Shown: positions 1 through 6,392 of the stretch, piece by piece
Numbering within the stretch: the stretch's first letter is position 1
Layout: every line of letters starts with the position of its first letter
Origin: Chloroflexota bacterium
GTDB taxonomy: Bacteria; Chloroflexota; UBA6077; CF-72
Length of the DNA: 6,439 bases
Assembly: GCA_019242065.1 (NCBI GenBank)
Contig: JAFAWJ010000756.1
Location: 1 to 6,439, forward strand
Reading direction: 5' to 3'
Position numbers and translations under genes: made by a program
The notes under the pieces: model-generated
Seen by the model: only the letters and a program-made list of their open reading frames with translations
Database searches by the model: none
Told to the model about the DNA's origin: nothing

Positions 1-1149
1 CTCCGGAGCGCCGACATTGCCTTCGTGTGCGTTGGGACTCCAGCCGGCTCCGAGGGCGAGCCCGACATGCGCCAGGTCCAGTCTGCGACCGCCAGCCTGG
101 CCAGGAACACGCCGGCCGGTGCCCGGCTGGTGGTGGTCAACAAGAGCACCATGCCCGTCGGAACCGGACAGTGGATGCAGGCGACGCTCTCGGCGTTCGC
201 GCCACAGACCGGTGCCCACTTCACGGTCGTGAGCAATCCCGAGTTTCTACGCGAAGGCTCGGCAGTCTCGGACTTCTTGAATCCCGACCGCATCGTGATA
301 GGTGGCGATGATTCGGCGGCGGTAGAGCAGGTGGCGCACCTGTACACCCCGCTCTCGCCCGCGCCGCCCATCGTGCGCACCGACACGCGCACCGCCGAAA
401 TGATCAAGTACGCCAGCAACGCGTTCCTGGCAACCAAGATCAGCTTTATCAACGAGATGGCGACGATCTGCGAGCGTATCGGCGCCGACGTGCAGGATGT
501 CGCTCAGGGCATGGGCCTGGACAACCGCATCGGACCGCGTTTTCTCTCAGCCGGTGTGGGCTATGGCGGTTCGTGTTTTCCCAAGGACGTGATGGCCCTG
601 GAGCGACTGGCGACCGGAGCTGGCGTCGAGCCCCGCGTGCTGCGCGCTGTGATGGAGACCAACCAGCACATGCGGCGTGCCGCGGTCGAGGCGCTGTGCT
701 TGGAAGCAGGGCCTCTGGACGGCCTGCAGGTGGCCATTCTCGGCCTGGCCTTCAAGGCCGATACGGATGACATCCGCGAATCGGCGGCGGTGGAAATCGC
801 GCGAACGCTCTCGGACGCCGGCGCCCAGGTGCGCGCGTACGATCCGGCCGCGATGGGCAGCGCCGCGCCACTTCTGCCCAACGTGGAGTTGTGCGCCGAC
901 GCGTACGCCGCCGCGGATGGAGCAGACGCCATGCTGGTGCTCACCGAATGGCCGGAATTCAAGGAGCTGGACTATCAGCGCATCCACGCGGGCATGCGGC
1001 AAGCCGTCATGCTGGATGGTCGCAATCTCCTCGACGTAGACGCGATGCAGGCCCTCGGTTTCCGCTATCGCGGCATCGGCCGCGGACGGACTCCCGCGAT
1101 CGAGCCTGAGACGCAGCTTACGCCCTCGCGCGTGTTGCAGGCCGCCTGA
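1..1149 (+). CDS. UDP-glucose 6-dehydrogenase, 5' end outside window
   Basis: This enzyme oxidises UDP-glucose twice with NAD+ to give UDP-glucuronate, a cytosolic sugar donor for polysaccharides. The frame is open from base 1, so the gene begins upstream; 382 codons are present and roughly the first 60 residues (the N-terminal nucleotide-binding GxGxxG part) are missing. An apparent GTG start at base 25 lies inside the conserved VCVGTP strand and is not the true start. Counting from base 1, visible family motifs are VGTP (11-14), STMPVGTG (49-56), NPEFLREG (79-86), EMIKYASN (133-140), and GVGYGGSCFPKD (185-196) with the catalytic cysteine at 192. The C-terminal UDP-binding domain shows LGLAFKADTDDIRES (247-261), including the usual lysine at 252, and DGRN (339-342). 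The related GDP-mannose dehydrogenases share this fold, but the GGSCFPKD and AFKxxTDDxRES motifs favour the UDP-glucose enzyme. It ends 38 bases before the synthase gene, so the two are probably cotranscribed. Confidence 0.95.
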   Translation, partial: LRSADIAFVCVGTPAGSEGEPDMRQVQSATASLARNTPAGARLVVVNKSTMPVGTGQWMQATLSAFAPQTGAHFTVVSNPEFLREGSAVSDFLNPDRIVIGGDDSAAVEQVAHLYTPLSPAPPIVRTDTRTAEMIKYASNAFLATKISFINEMATICERIGADVQDVAQGMGLDNRIGPRFLSAGVGYGGSCFPKDVMALERLATGAGVEPRVLRAVMETNQHMRRAAVEALCLEAGPLDGLQVAILGLAFKADTDDIRESAAVEIARTLSDAGAQVRAYDPAAMGSAAPLLPNVELCADAYAAADGADAMLVLTEWPEFKELDYQRIHAGMRQAVMLDGRNLLDVDAMQALGFRYRGIGRGRTPAIEPETQLTPSRVLQAA

Positions 1150-1174
1150 ACGCGCATCAGTCCTGGTCAAGGAG

Positions 1175-1180
1175 AGGAGA
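1175..1180 (+). promoter_or_regulatory. Shine-Dalgarno site of the synthase gene
   Basis: AGGAGA lies 7 bases before the ATG at 1188, inside a purine run (1169-1180) that also contains AAGGAG. This is the clearest ribosome binding site in the window and it fixes the start of the synthase gene. No promoter-like sequence is evident in the 38 bases after the dehydrogenase stop, which supports a shared transcript. Confidence 0.75.
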
Positions 1181-1187
1181 GCCCACC

Positions 1188-3914
1188 ATGGCGACAGCAT
1201 GCGCGTTTTCCGAGTCCGTCCAGCCGTACACCGTCGCCCTCGCCGGACCTCGACAACGCTGGGAGTACCGTGCCCTGGTCGTCGGCTGGCTGATCGCGCA
1301 AGCGTCGTTCTGGTCCTGGTGGCTGCACGCGGATCACGTGGTGACGCTGGGCGGGATGGTGGTCAACAGTTTCCTGCTGCTGTGGACGACCCTTCTGCCA
1401 GCCTGGTACCTGTTTTTCCTCGGTCGCGCACGGCGCCCGAATCCGGCTGTGGACGTGCCGGATGGCGCAGTGGCGATGGTGGTCACCAAGGCGCCATCCG
1501 AACCCTGGGCAGTCGTCCGCAAGACGTTGGAAGCGATGCTGGCCCAGGACTTCCCGCGCGCGTACGACGTCTGGCTTGCGGACGAGGACCCCAGCGCTGA
1601 AACCCGCGCCTGGTGCGCCGAGCACGGTGTCCAGCTGTCTTGCCGCAAGGACGTCGTCGACTACAACCAGGACACCTGGCCGCGCCGCAAGAAGTGCAAG
1701 GAAGGCAACCTGGCGTACTTCTACGAGGTCATGGGCGGCTACGACCGGTACACGTTCGTCTCGCAGCTCGACGCGGACCACGTTCCAGAAGCCACCTATC
1801 TGGCGGAGATGATCCGCCCGTTCGCCGATCCGACGGTTGGCTACGTGGCCGCGCCCAGTGTGTGCGACGCCAACATCGCCGAATCGTGGGCGGCGCGCGG
1901 CCGCCTGTACTCGGAAGCCGCCTGGCACGGGTCTGTGCAGGCCGGCTTCAACGCCGATTTCGCTCCACAGTGCATCGGCAGCCACTACGCCGTGCGGACG
2001 AGCGCGCTGCGAGCCAGCGGCGGCCTCGGACCTGAGCTGGCCGAGGACTTCAGTACCACGCTGCTACTGAATTCCAATGGCTGGCGGGGGGCGTTCGCCT
2101 TCGACGCCGCGGCTCACGGCGATGGTCCGGCGTGTGTCGCCGACTGCATCACCCAGGAGTTTCAGTGGAGCCGGAGTGTCATCAACATCTTCTTGTCGCT
2201 GTGGGCCGACCGTCGCAACCTGCTGCCGCTCAGGGTCAAAGTCCAGCTGGGCTTCGCACAGGCCTGGTACTTCCTGTTCACGCTGCACATGCTGCTGATC
2301 TACGCCATGCCGGTTGTCGCGCTGATGACCGGCACGCCCTGGGTCGACGTCGACCTGCCCATGTTCTTGCTGCGGGCGACCATTCCCTCGCTGGTCGCAC
2401 TGCTGGCGCTCATCTGGACCCGGCGGCAAGGCTGGCTGCGCCCGGCGACCGCACCCGTGCTCAGTTGGGAGGCCATCCTGTTCGAGTACGTGCGCTGGCC
2501 CTGGATGGTGCTCGGCATCGCCCACGCGCTGGTGGGACACGTGCTGGGCAGGGAGTTTTCGTTCCGCGTGACGCCCAAGGGCGCGGATGGCCCCCGCGCG
2601 CTACCGGTCAGCATCCTGGTGCCCTACGTCGTCATCGTGGCGATCGAGGCGGGTGCCGCCATCCTGGTCGAGCATCCTGGCGCTGCGATTGGCTACACCT
2701 ACCTGGCGCTGCTCGCGGCGCTCAGCTACGTCGTGGTGATCGCGGCGATCATCCATCTGCAACTGCGCGAGAACGAGCGACTGTTCTCTTTGCCCCGCTT
2801 CGCCCAGGTGCGCGCCGCGCTGAAGGTCAGTCCGCTCCCCACTCTCAGCTCAATGCTGGTCGGGGCGGCGCTGGTGCTGCGCGGCGGAGCAGTCGCTGCT
2901 GCGTTCGTACCAGGCACCGCGCCAGTCGGCCCCGTCAGCTACAACGGCTCCGCCACCGAAGTGCTGCGTCAGCTGGCAAGCACCTCGGAAGCGGCCCAAC
3001 CCGCGGTCGTGGGGACGCCGCTGCCGACGGCCGACGTGCCGGCCCCGATCCAGTCAGCGCTGCCAACTGATCACCTGGCCATCGGCGCGTTCGACCCCCG
3101 CCTCAGTCTGACCAATCAGCCGCTGGACTTCGAGCAGTGGTACATTCCGCAAGACGACCCGAGCCTGCTGGCCGGCGCGATCGAGCATGCCGCGCAAGGC
3201 CAGCGGACCCTGCTGGCCACCGTCGAGCCGTGGCCATCCGCCGGCGAGCCGGCCGACGCGGACGTGCTGGGCGACGTCGTCTCCGGCGCCGACGACACAC
3301 AGCTCCGCCAGCTGGCGGACATCGCCGCGGCGCACCCGTCGCAAGCCACTCTCGTGCGTTGGGGACACGAGATGGAGCTGGCTGACCAGTATCCCTGGGG
3401 TGCGCGCGACCCCGCGGAATATATCCAGGCCTACCGACACGTCGTCTCGATCTTCCAGGCCGAAGGCGCCGACAACGTACGCTTCGTCTGGTCGCCGGCA
3501 GGCAACGCCAACGCCCTGGCCTACTATCCAGGCGACGACGTGGTGGACTACGTCGGCGTCACGGTGCTGGGCGATGCCAGTTGGGATTCGGACTTCGGTC
3601 TGCCGCCCCAGTCGTTCGACGACATCTTCGGCCAGCGCTATCGTCTGCTTGCGCCGCTGGGCAAACCGATCATCATTGCCGAGCTCGGCGTCAGCGGCAC
3701 CGCCGACCGCCAGGTCGCGTGGCTCTCCGCCGCCAGGCAGTCACTGGCAGCCTATCCGCAACTCGTCGGCGTGGCGTATTTCGACGATCGCAACTCGGCC
3801 GTGAATCGTCTTCAACTCGTGCAGCCTGACTGGACCCTTTCACCTGGAGCACTCGCGGAGTTTCTGAGCTTTGGCGTGACTCCGGTAGTCGGCACGGCGA
3901 ATCAACCCGACTGA
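1188..3914 (+). CDS. membrane GT2 polysaccharide synthase fused to GH26-like domain
   Basis: A 908-residue fusion. Residues 28-46 and 53-79 are two membrane helices. Residues about 95-350 form a cytosolic family 2 glycosyltransferase of the cellulose/hyaluronan synthase type: DED (132-134), the DxD motif DAD (195-197), ED of the TED motif (286-287, preceded by Ala) and QEFQW (323-327) in place of QxxRW. Helices follow at about 355-380 and 389-410, then a hydrophobic segment at 428-454 and FRVTPKG (459-465), which matches the FxVTxK gating-loop motif of BcsA. Further helices lie at 472-494, 499-523 and 554-574. No PilZ motif (RxxxR, DxSxxG) is seen. A Pro/Ala/Thr-rich linker (575-629) leads to a GH26-like domain (630 to about 895) with RWGHEME (724-730; acid/base candidate E728) and IIIAELG (828-834; nucleophile candidate E832). 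Processive synthesis and export of a beta-linked polysaccharide, with trimming outside the cell, is inferred. The sugar specificity cannot be read from the sequence. The start is supported by a Shine-Dalgarno site, and the gene follows the UDP-glucose dehydrogenase. Confidence 0.9.
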   Translation: MATACAFSESVQPYTVALAGPRQRWEYRALVVGWLIAQASFWSWWLHADHVVTLGGMVVNSFLLLWTTLLPAWYLFFLGRARRPNPAVDVPDGAVAMVVTKAPSEPWAVVRKTLEAMLAQDFPRAYDVWLADEDPSAETRAWCAEHGVQLSCRKDVVDYNQDTWPRRKKCKEGNLAYFYEVMGGYDRYTFVSQLDADHVPEATYLAEMIRPFADPTVGYVAAPSVCDANIAESWAARGRLYSEAAWHGSVQAGFNADFAPQCIGSHYAVRTSALRASGGLGPELAEDFSTTLLLNSNGWRGAFAFDAAAHGDGPACVADCITQEFQWSRSVINIFLSLWADRRNLLPLRVKVQLGFAQAWYFLFTLHMLLIYAMPVVALMTGTPWVDVDLPMFLLRATIPSLVALLALIWTRRQGWLRPATAPVLSWEAILFEYVRWPWMVLGIAHALVGHVLGREFSFRVTPKGADGPRALPVSILVPYVVIVAIEAGAAILVEHPGAAIGYTYLALLAALSYVVVIAAIIHLQLRENERLFSLPRFAQVRAALKVSPLPTLSSMLVGAALVLRGGAVAAAFVPGTAPVGPVSYNGSATEVLRQLASTSEAAQPAVVGTPLPTADVPAPIQSALPTDHLAIGAFDPRLSLTNQPLDFEQWYIPQDDPSLLAGAIEHAAQGQRTLLATVEPWPSAGEPADADVLGDVVSGADDTQLRQLADIAAAHPSQATLVRWGHEMELADQYPWGARDPAEYIQAYRHVVSIFQAEGADNVRFVWSPAGNANALAYYPGDDVVDYVGVTVLGDASWDSDFGLPPQSFDDIFGQRYRLLAPLGKPIIIAELGVSGTADRQVAWLSAARQSLAAYPQLVGVAYFDDRNSAVNRLQLVQPDWTLSPGALAEFLSFGVTPVVGTANQPD
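3902..3914. other. tail-to-tail overlap of two genes
   Basis: The last codons and stop of the synthase gene (TGA at 3912-3914, plus strand) overlap the last codons and stop of the secreted GH26 gene (TGA read on the minus strand at 3904-3902) by 13 bases. There is no room between the genes for a terminator, so either transcript must end inside the other gene or read through it. No hairpin followed by a T-run was found near the junction on either strand. Confidence 0.9.
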
Positions 3915-4888
3915 CTGAGGCTGGCCAGCCATGCTTGCAGGCTCGACTGGCTGGAGTCCAGGTTCCAGGGTTGCTCCTTGTCGACGTCGAACCACACCAG
4001 GGCCCGTACGCGGGGGAACTGGGTCAGGTCAGGTCCGAGGGCGGCCTCAATCCAGGCCGCTTTGGACCCTCCGGTCTCGGTCGAGCCTACTTCGGGCAGG
4101 ATGACCGGTTTTCGAGAGATCGACGTGATCGCGGCGTAGGGCGCGGCGAGCGCTTGCTCGAAGCTTTGCCAACGCGGCCGACCCCAGTCGAGGTTGGGAC
4201 CGGTGTTGAAGATGTCCAGACCAATCCAATCCACGGCATCGTCGCCGGGGTAGAGCGCCTGATACGTCGCGAGGTAGCGCTCGGGCGTCGCGTCGCCGAG
4301 CGTGTTCGGGTTCCAGACCCACTGCACGTTGTCGGCGTGGAAGCGAGCAAAGATCGCACGCACGTAGTGCCAGGCCGCTACGTAGTCGGCGCTGGTGTTG
4401 TCGTTGTTGCCAACCGACCATGGATACACGGGTTGGTCGTCCATTTCGTGCGCAAAGCGCAGCAGCACCGGACCCCCGTAGGCGGCCAGGCCGCGCGCCC
4501 AACTCTCGATGTAGGCGTCGGATCGACCCGACAGGATCGCCGCGCGCAGCGACCAGTTGGGATCGGGTGGGGACTGCGCGACGCCCGTCCACGGTTCCCA
4601 GGTGATGAGGGGAATTGAGCCGCGCGCCGCGACGGCCTGGAAATCGGCGAGGTTGAATGCCCCTTTCCAGCCGGCCCACTGCGCGTACCAGTGGACGATC
4701 GCCAACCGGCGACCCGTGCGCTGCTCGTAGCTGTCGAGCTTGGAAGAGTCATCCGGCAGTCCGGGTTGATAGATTCCGAGTTCGACACCTGACACCGACT
4801 GATCCAGACTCTGGGCCGAGCTTCGCGGCACCGCGACGGTAATCAGAAGCGACACAACCACCAGTGCGAAGACGCCTCGCCTGACCAT
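3902..4888 (-). CDS. secreted GH26-like glycoside hydrolase
   Basis: A 328-residue protein with a Sec-type signal peptide: MVRR, a hydrophobic core at about 7-20 and a likely cut after SSA (25|26), with no lipobox cysteine. The rest is one GH26-like (beta/alpha)8 domain. It shows HWYAQW (66-71), ITWEPW (95-100), RFAHEMD (144-150; acid/base candidate E148), VWNPN (191-195), YPGDDAVDWIGLDIF (213-227) and VILPEVG (262-268; nucleophile candidate E266). Characterised GH26 enzymes are retaining endo-hydrolases, mostly beta-mannanases, with some beta-1,3-xylanases and lichenases; the substrate here is not known. The protein is related to the GH26 domain of the converging synthase, sharing the HEM, YPGDD and WEPW/VEPW blocks. 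The ATG at 4888 is preferred because later GTG codons would destroy the signal peptide, although its GAGG lies only 2 bases upstream, too close for a standard ribosome binding site. The gene lies 97 bases downstream of the BAAT-like gene. Confidence 0.88.
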   Translation of the reverse strand: MVRRGVFALVVVSLLITVAVPRSSAQSLDQSVSGVELGIYQPGLPDDSSKLDSYEQRTGRRLAIVHWYAQWAGWKGAFNLADFQAVAARGSIPLITWEPWTGVAQSPPDPNWSLRAAILSGRSDAYIESWARGLAAYGGPVLLRFAHEMDDQPVYPWSVGNNDNTSADYVAAWHYVRAIFARFHADNVQWVWNPNTLGDATPERYLATYQALYPGDDAVDWIGLDIFNTGPNLDWGRPRWQSFEQALAAPYAAITSISRKPVILPEVGSTETGGSKAAWIEAALGPDLTQFPRVRALVWFDVDKEQPWNLDSSQSSLQAWLASLSQSG

Positions 4889-4903
4889 AGCCTCAGGTCA
4901 GCC

Positions 4904-4933
4904 AGACTAGCATTCCCAGGGAGAGCACGACAA
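4904..4933 (-). promoter_or_regulatory. possible promoter before the secreted GH26 gene
   Basis: In the 97-base gap between the two minus-strand genes, reading the minus strand, TTGTCG (4933-4928) is followed after 18 bases by TAGTCT (4909-4904), which is preceded by TGC as in extended -10 elements. Transcription would begin only a few bases before the ATG at 4888, giving a very short leader. Matches to the consensus are partial (4 of 6 at -35, 3 of 6 at -10), so this is a weak call. Nothing else, including a convincing terminator for the upstream gene, was seen in 4889-4985. Confidence 0.2.
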
Positions 4934-4985
4934 AGTAAGGTGGCCGCCTGTTCGAGCCAACTGTCGGTGAACGCGGTCTACATGG

Positions 4986-6392
4986 TCAATCGGACGGACC
5001 AGCGCCGAACGAAGTGGCAAGAAACTGGAGAACTCGCGGCCACGAGTCCTCCAGTGCTCGCGCGGTTCCCTCAAACGTCCCGCCGACCGCGTATCTGCGT
5101 GAGTTTGTCGGATTGGTCGAGGTCAGGTCCACGAGCGGCAGGTGTGGAACGCCCGTGCCCACGGCGTGGCCTGTGTCGGGATACGTCAGGTGCTGATCGG
5201 CAAAGGGATGACCGTTGGCATGCAGCCGCTGCATCACCTGGTCCGAGAATGCCGCGGACGGCCACAGTTGATCGTCCTGGCCTGAGATCAGTAGCACCGG
5301 TCCATTGATTCGCTCGACGGGGATCGTCGCATGCTCGACACCACTTCCGCGCATCGCAGCCAGAAAGCCCGGTGTCCCTACGGACGCACCGTCCGCGTTG
5401 AGCTGGTTCGGTCCCGGAGTCAAGAACGGCAGCGGCACGCCCTGATAGGACCAGGCTGACTCCCGTCGGGGGCTCTTGCCGAATCCGGACCACATGACGC
5501 TGCTCGGGACGTAGGCGACGACCGCGTGCACCTCGGGGTACACAGAGCCGACGAGCAACGCTGCTTCGCCGCCGCGCGACGTACCCATGACCACCAGCCG
5601 ATCGGCACGCACCTCGGGCTGGGCCTGAAGCCAGTGGACGGCGGTCCCGAAGTATTCGAGCGGAATGTCGTAGAGCTCGGATGGTAGCGGGCCGATCCGG
5701 AAGTAACCAAGCGCGAGAGCCGCGTAACCGTGGGACGCGAGAACCTCCGCGCGCAGTACACTCAGCCCGCCTTCTGATCCACCGAATGTCACAACACCAG
5801 TAAATGGTCCTGGTCCCGGTGGTCGAAAATAGACGCCAACCAGACCATCGGCACTCACACTGGTGCGCTGCACGTCGGCGGCGACGTAGGCACGCTTTAA
5901 CTGAGTCGAGGCAACGGTTTCGCTTCCGAGAAGCACGGTGAAGTTGAGGGTCGTCGGCGGCCCACTACGGAATACGGACGCCGACGACTCGCCTGGGACG
6001 GTCATCGACCAGAGCAGGCCGGACACGTCGGCGGCGTGGTAGTCGCCGTCAATTGGCGCCACGTCGGCAAGGTCGGCCTCACCCGAGAAATCGGAGACGA
6101 ATGTGGCGGATGATTCCCAGGTCCGGCCGATTTGGTCGACTCCGTCAGCGCGCACAACGAAGCTCCGGTTGGGTGGTAGACCGCCCACGCGGATCTCAAC
6201 CGTTTCGTCGACCAGCGCGTCGGTCCTGGTGAGATCAATATGCGCATGGCCGCGCCACGCGACGGGCGCGATGGCGTCGGAGCTGAGAAGCAGCACGACT
6301 CCAAGCAGACCGACGATGAGCAGACGAATGTAGCCCACGGATGTCCCCACCGCCCTGGCGGCACTAGCGTAGCACGAGAGTTCGTCAGGCAT
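4986..6392 (-). CDS. membrane-anchored/secreted acyl-CoA thioesterase/BAAT-like hydrolase
   Basis: A 468-residue protein. A hydrophobic segment at about 22-37 acts as a signal peptide or N-terminal anchor. Residues about 55-170 form a beta-sandwich resembling the N-terminal domain of acyl-CoA thioesterases and bile acid-CoA:amino acid N-acyltransferase (BAAT): DETVEIRVGGLPP (62-74), FSGEADL (102-108), GLLWSM (125-130). Residues about 180-460 form the alpha/beta hydrolase domain: TFGGSEGG (202-209, oxyanion region), the nucleophile elbow GTSRGGE with S272, SGQDDQLWPS with D373 or D374 as the acid, and DTGHAVG with H409. Serine at the nucleophile matches the thioesterases rather than the cysteine of BAAT. 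Export makes an acyl-CoA substrate unlikely; ester or acyl hydrolysis outside the membrane is inferred. The ATG at 6392 has no clear ribosome binding site. A GTG at 6338 (residue 19) would give a more typical signal peptide and may be the true start. It may be cotranscribed with the secreted GH26 gene. Confidence 0.87.
   Translation of the reverse strand: MPDELSCYASAARAVGTSVGYIRLLIVGLLGVVLLLSSDAIAPVAWRGHAHIDLTRTDALVDETVEIRVGGLPPNRSFVVRADGVDQIGRTWESSATFVSDFSGEADLADVAPIDGDYHAADVSGLLWSMTVPGESSASVFRSGPPTTLNFTVLLGSETVASTQLKRAYVAADVQRTSVSADGLVGVYFRPPGPGPFTGVVTFGGSEGGLSVLRAEVLASHGYAALALGYFRIGPLPSELYDIPLEYFGTAVHWLQAQPEVRADRLVVMGTSRGGEAALLVGSVYPEVHAVVAYVPSSVMWSGFGKSPRRESAWSYQGVPLPFLTPGPNQLNADGASVGTPGFLAAMRGSGVEHATIPVERINGPVLLISGQDDQLWPSAAFSDQVMQRLHANGHPFADQHLTYPDTGHAVGTGVPHLPLVDLTSTNPTNSRRYAVGGTFEGTARALEDSWPRVLQFLATSFGAGPSD
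6350..6361. repeat. short inverted repeat near the start of the BAAT-like gene
   Basis: CCGCC (6350-6354) and GGCGG (6357-6361) are perfect 5-base arms around a 2-base centre. The repeat lies between the ATG at 6392 and the alternative GTG start at 6338. If the GTG is used, it would fall in the leader and could be an operator or mRNA structure. In GC-rich DNA such short repeats arise often by chance, so no function is claimed. Confidence 0.2.

Noticed and set aside
25..27. GTG at base 25 as the start of the dehydrogenase
   Set aside because: The eight codons before it continue the conserved strand leading into VCVGTP, and the family needs a further N-terminal nucleotide-binding segment, so the gene is cut by the window edge.
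547..1200. Long open frame on the minus strand across the dehydrogenase gene
   Set aside because: It lies antisense to clearly conserved dehydrogenase motifs, its translation is Arg/His/Gly-rich with no recognisable domain, and such frames are common opposite GC-rich genes.
1167..1985. 272-codon minus-strand frame opposite the GT2 domain
   Set aside because: It is antisense to the DED and DAD motif region, has low-complexity composition and shows no protein family features.
2132..3070. 312-codon plus-strand frame in another phase inside the synthase gene
   Set aside because: The synthase frame here encodes coherent membrane helices and the gating-loop motif; the alternative is Arg/Gly/Ala-rich and shows no domain.
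3919..3930. Perfect 12-base palindrome GGCTGGCCAGCC just after the synthase stop, considered as a terminator
   Set aside because: It has no loop beyond the palindrome centre, no T-run on either side, and lies in the coding end of the GH26 gene.
3951..3961. CTGGA/TCCAG short inverted repeat
   Set aside because: Arms of five bases with a one-base centre inside a coding region, with no T-run; chance level in GC-rich sequence.
3935..4618. 227-codon plus-strand frame opposite the secreted GH26 gene
   Set aside because: The minus strand carries the GH26 catalytic motifs; this frame has no motif and no ribosome binding site.
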